Of a DNA stretch of 64,000 bases, positions 1 through 9,737 are shown piece by piece. Under the pieces are notes generated by a model. It did not search any database and was not told where the DNA came from. It saw only the letters and a list, made by a program, of their open reading frames with translations. The position numbers and the translations under genes are program-made. Positions within the stretch are counted from its first letter, which is position 1, and each line of letters opens with the position of its first letter. The stretch lies in NCBI RefSeq assembly GCF_006228185.1, contig NZ_CP040825.1, positions 248,001-312,000 of the forward strand, in the 5' to 3' direction. The stretch is from Mycoplasma nasistruthionis. GTDB taxonomy: Bacteria; Bacillota_I; Bacilli_A; Mycoplasmatales; Metamycoplasmataceae.

Positions 1-2200
1 ATACAGAATCACCAACTTTACGTTGATTAAATCACTGACTTGGTTGCATTTGTTGTTGATCTCCAACAATAACTTTACGTTTTCCTAAGTAAAGCAAAGT
101 CAATCCTAGATCAAAGAAAATTTGAGAAGCTTCTTCAATAATTACATAATCAAACTCTTTAGCTTTTCAACCTGATAAATCAGCTTCAGGAATTGAAACT
201 ATTACAGGATAAATAATTTTAATAATTGGTAGATATTGATTAATAAAACCACTAATATTCTTTGGTTTGTCTTTTATTTTTTGCTTAAAAGCACTATAAA
301 GGTTTCTGAAGTTTTCAATTCTTGGATGTGCTTTGTAAAATTCATCACTTTTATAAAAGGTTTCTTTTTTACCATTTAAATGTCATTCTAAAAGCCTTCT
401 TACTAAACGATAAGCTTTTAACTTTAAGTGATTGATATCACTAATTTCAGAACTTGTGCTTTTTAAGGTAACTTCAACATCTATTAAGTTAGAGATTTTT
501 GAATATGGACTGTGTTCGCTGTCAAAGTTGTTAAACCCAACTTTGTTTAAGAATTTTAAAACATCACCTATTGAACCGTTGAAATTAGGTAAGTTTTTGT
601 CAATTTGATCACCCAGTTGTTTTAATTCATGATATTTCTTTAAAAAGAATCATCATTTGTATCCATTAAGTTCAATTAAGTCTTTGCTAGTTTTGGATAC
701 TTCAATTTGTTCAGGGTATTTTAAATCTCTTGGTAGTGATAAAAAGAATTGAATATCTGTTGTTTGATTAAAATCAGGTTTATGTTTAGCTATATAGTAA
801 TAAGCTTTTAATGCTTCAACATTTACTGAATTGTCTAAAAATTCGCTAACTTCTTGAATAAACTGATTTTCAGTTTTTGAAACTAAATTTAATAGTCTGT
901 TTTCAGATGAAATACTATCGTTAAATGAATGAATGTTTTGAACGTGTTGGTCTATTTTTTCATAGAATTTATATCTGTTGTTATTTGCATTATTAGGTAA
1001 ATATAAAGCAAAAGAACTTAGTTCACCTAGTCTTTTTAAAATAACTTCTAAAGCTATTGTTTTTTGTGAACTAACTAATGCTGTTTTTCCATAGACAATA
1101 ATATTGGTTAATAAATTAGCTATTGTTTGTGATTTTCCAGTTCCTGGCGGACCTTGAATAATCGTGTTTTGGTGCAGCGCACTAACAATTGCTTCAATCT
1201 GTCCATAATCAGCTGGGTTAACTCTTTGAACACTTGCGTTTTCTCTTAATAAACGATCTAGATTCTTTTCGAATTTACTTTGATCAACTTCATCGGGTAA
1301 AATTTTCCAAAAGTATCCGTTATCTAGAATTTCCTTCATTCTCTTAGCTGCATAACCAAATCAAGGTTGATAAGTCCCTAGTACAAACCCTGGGTAAAAC
1401 TCTAAGTTAGTGTTTGTAATTTCTTCTTTGCTAAATGGATGAAACTTTTGAATAAAGTTATCAGGGATGTTAAAAACTTTGTTGTGTGAACCGTTTGAAA
1501 ATTCATGAATTTGTTGTTCGATGGTTGAAATTTCAAATTCGTTGTTTAAATGTAAAGCAAAATTTGAAGCATTAATTAAATCAATTAATTGACGGTTAAT
1601 TTTGATTTCAGCATCAGTTGAAATTAGTTTTGGAGCACTTCCATAAAAGTGAATTTCAACTTCTTTTAAAAATAAAGGAGCATAAACTGAAATAGATTTA
1701 TCATCATCACCTAAAAGAACTTTTACAAAACCAAAACCAATGTGTAATGACTTTTCACTTTTACCTAACTCTTCTTTTAAAACTTTGTCATATAGTTTTT
1801 TTCAAACTACAATTGACTTTTGATACTTTTCTTTTAGTTTACTTAAAAGTAATTTCTTTTGATTATCAAAATCTGTTTCAAATGAATAAATATTGTATGA
1901 AATATTATGTTCTGCAATTTCATTTGAATTTCTTTTAATAAATTCAAATAAGTTTTCATAATTACTAATTCTTTCAATTGCTTCAATTAAACGGTGTAAT
2001 GGGTAATTGTTTAAGTCAACATTAAATTCTTCTTGTTTGTAAACTTGAGCAAAAGTTTCAGCACCTAAATATTTGTATAAGTCAAAATAATCTTCATTAT
2101 CTAGTGATGTAAATGCTAAGGAACTTGTAGCAAAATTAGCACTTGTTTCCAAATTCCTTAGCATTTGATTTTGTTCATCTTTTTCTCTTTGAGATATCAT
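1..2200 (-). CDS. Large superfamily 1 DNA/RNA helicase (partial)
   Basis: The gene reads open from ATG at 2200 to the window edge once UGA is Trp; its C-terminus is missing. Walker A GPPGTGKS is near residue 342. Close to the window edge lie a Walker B-like IIEEASQ and motif III GDQQQMQP, the signature of DNA2/UvrD-related helicases that often carry a DUF4011-like front end. The first ~300 residues are helical and charged and I do not recognise them. Expected role is ATP-driven unwinding of nucleic acid in the cytoplasm; the substrate is unknown. The start is set by AGAAAGGAC upstream, just after the stop of the EIIB-like gene, so the two form an operon. An upstream in-frame ATG at 2224 lies inside the preceding gene and is less likely. 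Confidence 0.85.
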
Positions 2201-2210
2201 GTTGTCCTTT

Positions 2211-2570
2211 CTATTTAGCTTCAATAAATTTAATTATTTGTTCATAAATTACTTGTGTGTATTCGCTTGTAATTAGTGAAACAGAATCTGATTTGACAAA
2301 TAAACCACTTATACCTTTAAGACTTTTTAAAGTCTGTAAATCAATTTGCTTAGCTTGTTTTACAAAAATAGTAATTTTAGTTAAAGTTCTATCTGCTTTA
2401 ATAATTTCAGTGTTAGAAAAGCAGTTTAAAAAATCTTGAAATTCAAATGGTAATTTATCATTTTGAAAAACAAGGTTTTTTTGTTTATTTTGAATGTTCT
2501 TTCATTTTAATCTAATCAGTCCAAACGTAATGATTGTTAAAAATCATATTTTAAATCTCTTCTTAATCAT
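2211..2570 (-). CDS. Small membrane protein with degenerate PTS EIIB-like domain
   Basis: This is a 119-aa protein. Residues 4-24 are hydrophobic (a membrane anchor). Residues ~35-119 follow the layout of a glucose-type PTS EIIB domain: a KADRTLTKITIFV strand aligns by eye with the family's DACITRLRV motif, followed by a LKSLKGISGLFV hairpin and a C-terminal helix. The phospho-acceptor cysteine is replaced by threonine, so it should not carry phosphate as a normal EIIB does. Its stop is 10 bases from the helicase start, which suggests cotranscription. There is no Shine-Dalgarno sequence; a TATAAT lies six bases before the ATG. The EIIB relation is my alignment by eye and could be wrong; the ORF itself is well supported by the tight gene packing. 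Confidence 0.6.
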
Positions 2571-2589
2571 ATTTAGATTATATCTAAAT
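2571..2589 (-). promoter_or_regulatory. Leaderless-type promoter inside a perfect palindrome
   Basis: On the minus strand TATAAT occupies 2582-2577, six bases from the ATG at 2570, so transcription should start at or very near the start codon. The same bases form a perfect inverted repeat, ATTTAGAT-TAT-ATCTAAAT, covering the -10 box. This is a natural place for a repressor to bind, but no regulator is identified. Confidence 0.5.
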
Positions 2590-2767
2590 ATGAAAGGGAT
2601 TAAAATTAATATTTAAAACTGTATTTAAGTACTTGTTTTAGGGTGTTTTTGTGTAATTAATTAATGGGAAATAATGTATTAACAAATATTTTTATGCCTA
2701 TGTCACTGTGATAAAAGTATTTTTGTAGCGTCAATAGGCTTATTTTTAGTTTTTATAAAAAAATGAA

Positions 2768-2790
2768 AAATACCACTTTTAGTGGTATTT
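2768..2790 (-). terminator. Rho-independent terminator after hsdR
   Basis: A 10-bp stem (AAATACCACT / AGTGGTATTT) with a 3-nt loop lies a few bases beyond the hsdR stop and is followed on the minus strand by a T-rich run. It ends the hsdMSR transcript. Confidence 0.8.
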
Positions 2791-2796
2791 ACATTA

Positions 2797-5700
2797 TTAG
2801 TATGATTTGAATAAGTCGCTAAATAAATTCATTAATTCTTGACATTTATTTTTAACTTTTCTGATTGTGGAATGTTTTGTAAGCAAACTTCTTTTTACAA
2901 AGTTAGAAATTTTTGTTTTACCTGATGGTTCTTTGTTTTCTTTGATGTAATAGATAAATCAATCTTTTGCTTTTCAGTTATTTTCTTCTTCAGATAAAGA
3001 AAATTTTTGAATCATTTGGTTAACTTCTTTTTCTAGTTTTTGTTCTATTCATTGAGTAAAGTGTTTATGAATGTCAAAATCATTATTGTTTTTGATTTTA
3101 TTTTTGTTATCAAGTAAATATGAAATGTATTCTTTGAATAAATCTCTCTTGTTTACAAAATCAACAGATATATTTAATAGGTTTTCAATTTCTTGCTTTA
3201 AACCATCTTGCAATTTATTAATTGCTTTTTCTTCATCTGATGAGATTGTTAATTTACCATGAATTCTTTCAATAATTTCAAATAATTTTTGATTAATTAA
3301 ATTAAGAATGTACTCAAGATTAATGTAATCTGTACGAATGATTTCAACAGAAAACTCTAATTCACCATATACTGAGTTATCATGTTCTACTTGGTCTTCT
3401 CTTTTGAGTCTTTCTTTTTCCTCGTTAGCTTTTCTTCTGATTTCATTTCATAAACTCTTATAATCTTGAATTTCTCTTTCGCTTAAAATTTCATCATTAG
3501 TTGATTTTAGTTCTTGAAATTCATCAAAAAACTCTAGTGTGTTAGATACTTTTTGAAATTCAGTAAATAACTTAACAAATTCAATTTCTTCAGTTTGTGA
3601 TAAGAAACTTATAGGACCAGGATTTGGAAATTTTTCTTTTAATTCTTTATTTAATTGTAAGAAACCTTTTACTTCTTTATTATCATTTTCATGGTCAATG
3701 TATCCATCAATTAACTCTTTGTAACTATGTTGTAAAACAGTTGTTGAATTAGACCCATTTGCAAATAATTTTAAAGCTTCATCAACGTTGTTTTTTAAGT
3801 CTCTAAATGAAACAATATTACCATGTGCTTTATTTTTGTTGTATGGTCTATTTGTTCTTGAAAATGCTTGAATTAAACCGTGATATTTAAGATTTTTATC
3901 AATAAATAAAGTGTTTAAAGTTGGTGCATCAAAACCAGTTAAAAGCATATTTACTACGATACATAAATCAATTTCTCTGTCTCTTAGTCTTTTTGTAACA
4001 TCACTGTAGTAATCATGAAATTCATCTATTCTAAAATTACTGTTGTTTAATTCATTGTAATCTTTGATGACTTGTTGTAAATATTCTTTTTCTGTATAGT
4101 ATGTATTTTGATCAAACTTTTCTTGTTCAAAATCGTTTTTATCAAAATATTCCGTTTGATCTATTACTGTTTCGTCTACAAATCCATTTGGATTAAAAGT
4201 ATAAACCATTGCGATTTTTAAACGCTCATTCTTAGGAAGTTTTTCTTGCTGTCTTTTAAATTCTTCGTAGTATTTTTTAGCTGATGCAATGCTAGATACA
4301 GCGAATAATGCATTAAATCCATTTTTTGAATTATTTGAAGCATTAGTTTTAATTCTAGCTGTTTTATCATTAAATTTTTCTAAAATATAAGAAGTAATAG
4401 CTTCGATTCTTTCAGGATGATCTAATAATTTGGTTTCATTAAAGTTTAAATCTGTTTTCTTTTCAGTTTCGACAAATTCAGAATGTTGAGCAAGTTTTTT
4501 AGTAGTTGATACATAATCAATATTAAATTTTAGTACTTTTTCATCTCTAATAGCGTCTGTAATTATATATTTATGCAATGCATCTTTTTGACCAAAAATT
4601 GATGCAGTTGTAGTTAATCCTGAGTTGATTACAGCATTATCATCAAAAATAGGTGTTCCTGTTAAACCGAATTGACATAAACTATTTTTTGAAAAATTTT
4701 TCAGAATATCTTGTCTGAATTTACCAAATTGAGAACGGTGACACTCATCAAAAATTAAAACAACATTTTTGCTAAAAATTGGATGATTTTTGTTGTTTTT
4801 AATAAAGTGCGATAACTTTTGAATAGTTGTTACTACAATTTTTGTATTTTTACTTGTACTTTCTATGTTTTGTGTTAACTGTTTTGTATCTTTTGAACCA
4901 GATACTGAATCTTTGCTAAATTTTTGAAATTCTCTAATTGTTTGAGTATCTAAGTCTTTTCTATCTACAACGAATAAAACTTTTTCAACTTCATTAATTT
5001 TTGAAATTAACTGCGCTGCTTTAAATGAAGTTAATGTTTTACCACTTCCAGTTGTATGTCATATATATCCACCATTTGAATTGTGATCTTTATTGATGAA
5101 TTTTCTTCTAACTTCTCTTTCAATTGCTTCACATGCTGCTATTTGGTATGGTCTAAGAATTAAAAGTTTTTTATCTACATTAAATACAGTGTATTTAATG
5201 ATCATATTTAATATAACTCTTGGTTGTAAAAATGTTTGTGCAAAATCATCTAAATCATTTAAATGCTGATTATTAAGTAATGCTCATACAGAAGTATCTT
5301 TAGAATAATCCAATTGTTTAATTGAATCTTCATATTTTGAGTAATTATTTGCAAAATACCTAGTAAATGTTCCATTAGAAATAACAAAAATATGGAGATA
5401 TTTATATAAAGAATGAAAAGTATTTAAACTTTCTTTTTGATAACGTTTTATTTGATTAAAAGCTTCGGCTATATTTTCACCACGTTTTTTCAATTCAATT
5501 TGAATCATTGGTATACCATTGATTAAAATTGTAACATCATATCTATTATGTTTAGTAGTTTCTCTATCTTGTTCTAGTTGATTAATTACATAAACTTTAT
5601 TTTTAAAAATATCAGTTTTGTCAATTAATTTAATGTTTACGCTATCGCCATTGTCAAAATTAAAATCATATATTGAATCTTTTTGAATTCTTTCAGCGCA

Positions 5701-6024
5701 ATCTGGTTGCTCGTCTAAATCTTTTAGTAAATAATCTGCACAAAATCTTTTTCATTCTGAAGAACTAAATTTAACACCATTTAAACGTTCAATTTCAGTT
5801 TGTACTAAATGTAATAATTGATCATGGGTTTTAATATCTCTTTTATGTTCAACACCTTGATCTTTAAGTGTCTCAATTAATAATTTTTCCAGCTGTTGTT
5901 CAGTTTGATAAGTTCTGCCTTTTGGTATTTTAGAAGTAAAATGATCTAAAATAACTCATTCATTATCTTTGGTATTTAAATCTGAAAAATGATTTTGATT
6001 TGCAATATTAAATTCTTTTTGCAT
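2797..6024 (-). CDS. hsdR: Type I restriction enzyme, R (motor/nuclease) subunit
   Basis: A 1075-aa subunit that translocates DNA with ATP and cleaves it once the M2S1 core meets unmodified sites. Visible motifs are the N-terminal PD-(D/E)xK nuclease with IELK at residues 176-179 and its Asp upstream, the Walker A strand HTTGSGKT near 325, Walker B DECHRSQ near 426, and a second RecA-like lobe with TGFDAPTLNTLF and QAFSRTNR. Length is normal for the family. It is the last gene of hsdM-hsdS-hsdR, starting three bases after the hsdS stop, with the Shine-Dalgarno AAGGA inside the end of hsdS. The reading frame is intact with UGA as Trp, so the nuclease is likely active. Confidence 0.95.
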
Positions 6025-6027
6025 ATT

Positions 6028-7944
6028 TTAATCCTTATTTTTAAAAGTTAAAAGCTTATCTCTGTAATATTCATATTGTTGTTTTCTGGATTCGATTTCT
6101 TGCGCCAGTAGACCTGTGGATTGGTCTTTCATTTCAATTAATTTATCTAATACCGATACAACGTAATTCTGAGTATCCATGTCAGGTATTAAAACATCTA
6201 ATTCTAATATTGAATCCATTTGAGGGTGTTGAATACCAGCGCCTTTGTAATTGCTTTTTAAAAATTCAATATTATTTAGTAGGTAATGATAAATATATTT
6301 AGTAGTAATTTCTTGTGGATTGTTTGTTTTGCCTAAAATATTACCTGTATTAACAAAATTACCTGAATAGTACTGAATATTAGGATAACCACCACCTGGT
6401 ATTGTTAAAATCTCATCATTATTAATTGCAAAAGGATAATTTTGTGAATCTATAAAATCATTGCTTGCATAGGTTTGTAAAACTTTGATATCACCAGTTT
6501 GAGAAACTCACTTCATTATTTCTTGTTTTAAAAGTTTTGAAGCTTTAAAAACCTTTGGTTGCTTGTTGCTGTTTACATTTTTAAATTTTGTTGATCATTG
6601 TGTAATTTCTCATAGTTTTTTAGTTAAAACAGAGTGATTTTTAACTGAAATATTGAATTTTTCAAGTGTTTTTTCAACAAATTCTAAGTATTGGCTATCT
6701 AGCTCTCTCTCTCTCTCTCTCTCTTGGTTTTCTGAAACTTTATTCACAACCTTGAAGTTTAACAGTTTGTCTCTGTAGTATTCATATTGTTGTTGTCTTA
6801 ATTTGATTTCTTCTGGCAATAGTCCTGAAGAATCTTCAACCATTTTAGATAGTTTATCTAATATTTTGACTATTTGTTCTTGTATTTGAATAGATGGAAC
6901 GTAAATTTTTAGATTTTCTAATTTAGCTCTTTCAATACTGAAAGGAACTGCTGATCTGTTTGATAAACTGTAAATATCTTCTTGAATGTTATTTAAGAAA
7001 TAGTACAGATATTTAATGTTTATGTTATTTGTCTCATTAATACAAAAAACTATATCATTTGCTCAAAATTTTTCTTTTTGAAATGATACATATCCTGCTA
7101 ATCCATATTGGCTGATTGTAATGGTGTTTTCATTCATATTATATAAATTAAAGTTACCCATTTTATCTTTTCCACCTGAAATTACTGGAAATGCACCATT
7201 TTCAATAAGCTGAGATTTTGTTATTCTTTCGCCTTTTTGAATACTTACTATTTCTTTTAAAGCTAATATATTCAACGTATTTGAAGCAATTAACTTGTTA
7301 GATAAACTGGTTAGTGAATCATATGATAATAATTTATTTCTATATTCCTCATACTGAACATTAGCTTCCTCAAGCGCTTCCTCAAGCGCTTCCTCAAGCG
7401 CTTCCTCAAGCGCTGTCATCTTACTTAAAATTAAAGCCACTTTTTCTTGAACATATAAAGGTGGTAAATAAACAGTTATTTTTTTCAAAGTTTCCATTGA
7501 TATATTATCTATTGCACCACCGCTCGAATCTAATTTATTTGAACTTGTATAATTTTTCAAATAATAAAACAAATATCTATTGGTTACTAATCTAGAATTT
7601 TCCTTTATCTTAACTATTCTTTGATTTAATAATGAAGAAAAATCATAATTATATGAACATACTTTACCAGCAGTACTACCACTAAGAGCTATTAAAATAT
7701 CATTTTTGTTTACAAAAAATTTATCCGGAAGTTTCCCTGCAAAATCAGGATTAATTATCTGTGAATCAGTTAAAGAAACATTGCCTAAACTTGTTAAGTT
7801 TTTTATTTTAATTAAATGAATACCTTTTTCATCTTCTGAATAATGACTATTAGAAAATGTGTACCCGCTTATTATTTCAGATATTTCACTAAGTTTATAT
7901 TTCTTATAATTTATGCCATTTAGCAATGTACTTATTTTTTGCAT
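6028..7944 (-). CDS. hsdS: Type I restriction specificity subunit with three target-recognition domains, phase-variable
   Basis: One uninterrupted 638-aa frame. A usual HsdS is ~400 aa with two target-recognition domains (TRDs). Here TRD1 (~1-165) is followed by a central helical spacer with four LEEA repeats (~177-194), TRD2 (~215-345), a second helical spacer ending QQQYEYYRDKLLNF (~350-400), the dipeptide run ERERERE encoded by (AG)11 (~407-414), TRD3 (~415-575) and a third helical spacer ending QQYEYYRDKLLTF. Losing or gaining one AG unit brings a TAG stop within three codons and gives a normal-size two-TRD subunit of ~415 aa. I chose ATG 7944 (MQKIS...), preceded by a GGTGA; ATG 7956 is possible. 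It selects the DNA sequence for HsdM and HsdR. Confidence 0.93.
6703..6724 (-). repeat. (AG)11 dinucleotide slippage tract in hsdS
   Basis: Eleven CT units on the plus strand (AG on the coding strand) lie between the second helical spacer and the third TRD. The bases just after the tract, CTAGATAG, contain TAG in both other frames, so any shift ends translation at once. Confidence 0.95.
7364..7414 (-). repeat. 12-bp tandem repeat in the hsdS central spacer
   Basis: Four perfect copies of GCTTCCTCAAGC plus three bases of a fifth. Each copy adds the in-frame tetrapeptide LEEA to the coiled spacer between TRD1 and TRD2. In the EcoR124 family, copy number of an equivalent 4-residue repeat sets the gap length between the two half-sites of the DNA target. 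Confidence 0.95.
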
Positions 7945-7964
7945 TAAATTCACCATTTGTTTAG

Positions 7965-9554
7965 TTAACTTTCTAACTCTTCAATAATTTGATCTATTTC
8001 TGCTCTTAGTTCATTGATTTTTTTAGATGTTGCTTTGATTTTAGCGTTAAGTTCTTTGATGTCAATTACTGGTTTTGTATTTTCAATTTCAACATAGTTT
8101 GAAACTGATAAGTTGTAATTGTTTTCTTTAATTTCATCAGGAGTAACAATTTTTGATAAATATTGTTCTTCTTTTCTTGATGAAAATAAATCAATAATTT
8201 GTGCAATATTTTCATCAGTTAAAATATTGTGTTTTCCTTCTTTTTTAAATAGTTTTGAAGCATTAATAAACATAATGTTTCTATCATTTTGTTTATTTTT
8301 CTTCATTACAAGAATATAAGTTGAAATTCCGGTACCAAAGAATAAGTTTTGTGGTAGTTCAATAATAGTATCAATATAGTTATTTTCAACTAAATATTGA
8401 CGAATTTTTTGTTCAGCTCCACCTCTGTGAAAGACTCCTGGAAAACATACTATAGCAGCTACACCTTTAGCAGATAGATAATGCAATGAGTGAAGCACAA
8501 AAGCTAAATCAGCTTTTGATGAAGGGGCTAAAACACCAGCATTTTGGAATCTTTCATCTTGCAGTAAAACAGGATTTTTATCTAAGTTTCATTTTAATGA
8601 ATATGGAGGGTTAGATACTACAGCTTCAAACTTTTGATTTACAAAATATGGTTCTTTTAATGTATCACCTAATCTGATTTTAAACTCAGTGAAATTTAAA
8701 TCATGCAAGAACATATTCATTCTAGCTAAATTGTAACTTTCGTTTTTGATTTCTTGTCCAAAGTATCCATTTTTAACAAAACCTTCACCATGAATTTTTC
8801 TAGTTTGTAGTAATAATGAACCAGTTCCACAAGTAGGATCATAAATACTATCAATTTCTGTTTTGCCATTTGTTACGATTTTTGACAGTAAAACTGACAC
8901 TGTTTCAGGTGTAAAGTAAGCACCAGCTTCTCTGTTTGAATCATTTCCATAAGCTGAAATTAAGTATTCATAAACTTCACCGAAAACATCAATGCCTGAA
9001 TCTTCAACTGAATCAATTGGAATATTGTTAATTTCTTTTAAGATATAAGCAAAAAACTCATTTTTTTCTGATAGGTTATTTCCTAATGCACTTTTGTTAA
9101 AATCAAAAGTATCAAATAACCCTTCAAAATCTTCTTCAGAATCTTTTCCTTTAGAACTTTCTACTATAGAAACGAAGATTCTTCTTAAGTCTTGATTAAG
9201 GTTTTCATTTGTATCAACTTTTTTTAATACATTGTTAAATAAATCTGATGGTTTAATAAAGTAACCTAAATCATCAGCTATATACTTCACAGTTTCTTTT
9301 ATATCACTGTTGTTTGAAATGTTTTCATCACTAAAAGTTTCAAAATCCAACTCATAGTTGTAATTTTGTACATCTTGCTCTTGCTCATTTATATAATTTG
9401 TAATTTTAGTTGATAAAAAACGGTAAAACAAAGCACCAAAAACATATGGGGCAAATTCATATGAATTTAATTTTCCTCTGTTTTTGTTAGCAATTGCCAT
9501 TACTGCTTTTCTTAACTCGGTTTTATGTGTATTGTTTAAATTTGGTTTATCCAT
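7965..9554 (-). CDS. hsdM: Type I restriction-modification methyltransferase subunit
   Basis: A 529-aa N6-adenine methyltransferase of type I systems. An N-terminal helical HsdM domain (starting near residue 10) is followed by the SAM-binding motif DPTCGTG at 239-245 and the catalytic NPPY at 315-318, then a C-terminal coiled helix (ELNAKIKATSKKINEL) that contacts HsdS. It heads the hsdM-hsdS-hsdR operon; hsdS begins 20 bases after its stop. The start has a good AAAAGGATG Shine-Dalgarno site. Methylation protects host DNA and, with phase-variable HsdS, could alter expression genome-wide; that last point is inference. Confidence 0.96.
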
Positions 9555-9623
9555 AAAGCATCCTTTTAAACTTCTTTTGTCAGTACAAAAATTACTCTTA
9601 AAGCAAACAATATCTAAGAGTAT

Positions 9624-9636
9624 TAATTTAATTATA
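9624..9636 (-). promoter_or_regulatory. Probable promoter of hsdMSR
   Basis: A TATAAT at 9636-9631 (minus strand), about 75 bases before the hsdM start, is the best -10 in the gap. No convincing -35 is seen, which is common in mycoplasmas. Confidence 0.4.
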
Positions 9637-9703
9637 TATCTTTTATTTATTAAAATAAGATATTTAAACTTTGTTGTATAATTATGCGCATTTATCCAGA
9701 ATC

Positions 9704-9730
9704 AAAAACACACCATTATCGGTGTGTTTT
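9704..9730 (-). terminator. Terminator after the first GA-module gene
   Basis: Stem AAAACACACC / GGTGTGTTTT with a 6-nt loop, seven bases beyond the stop codon at 9738 and followed by T residues on the minus strand. Confidence 0.8.
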
Positions 9731-9737
9731 ATTTAAA

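Noticed and set aside
2690-2745. Inverted repeat GCCTAT...ATAGGC as the end of an insertion sequence or an ncRNA
   Set aside because: Only six bases pair, there is no transposase nearby and no further pairing inside.
1-9554. Many short fragments in helicase and hsd genes as pseudogenes
   Set aside because: All internal stops are UGA. With UGA as Trp each gene is one open frame.
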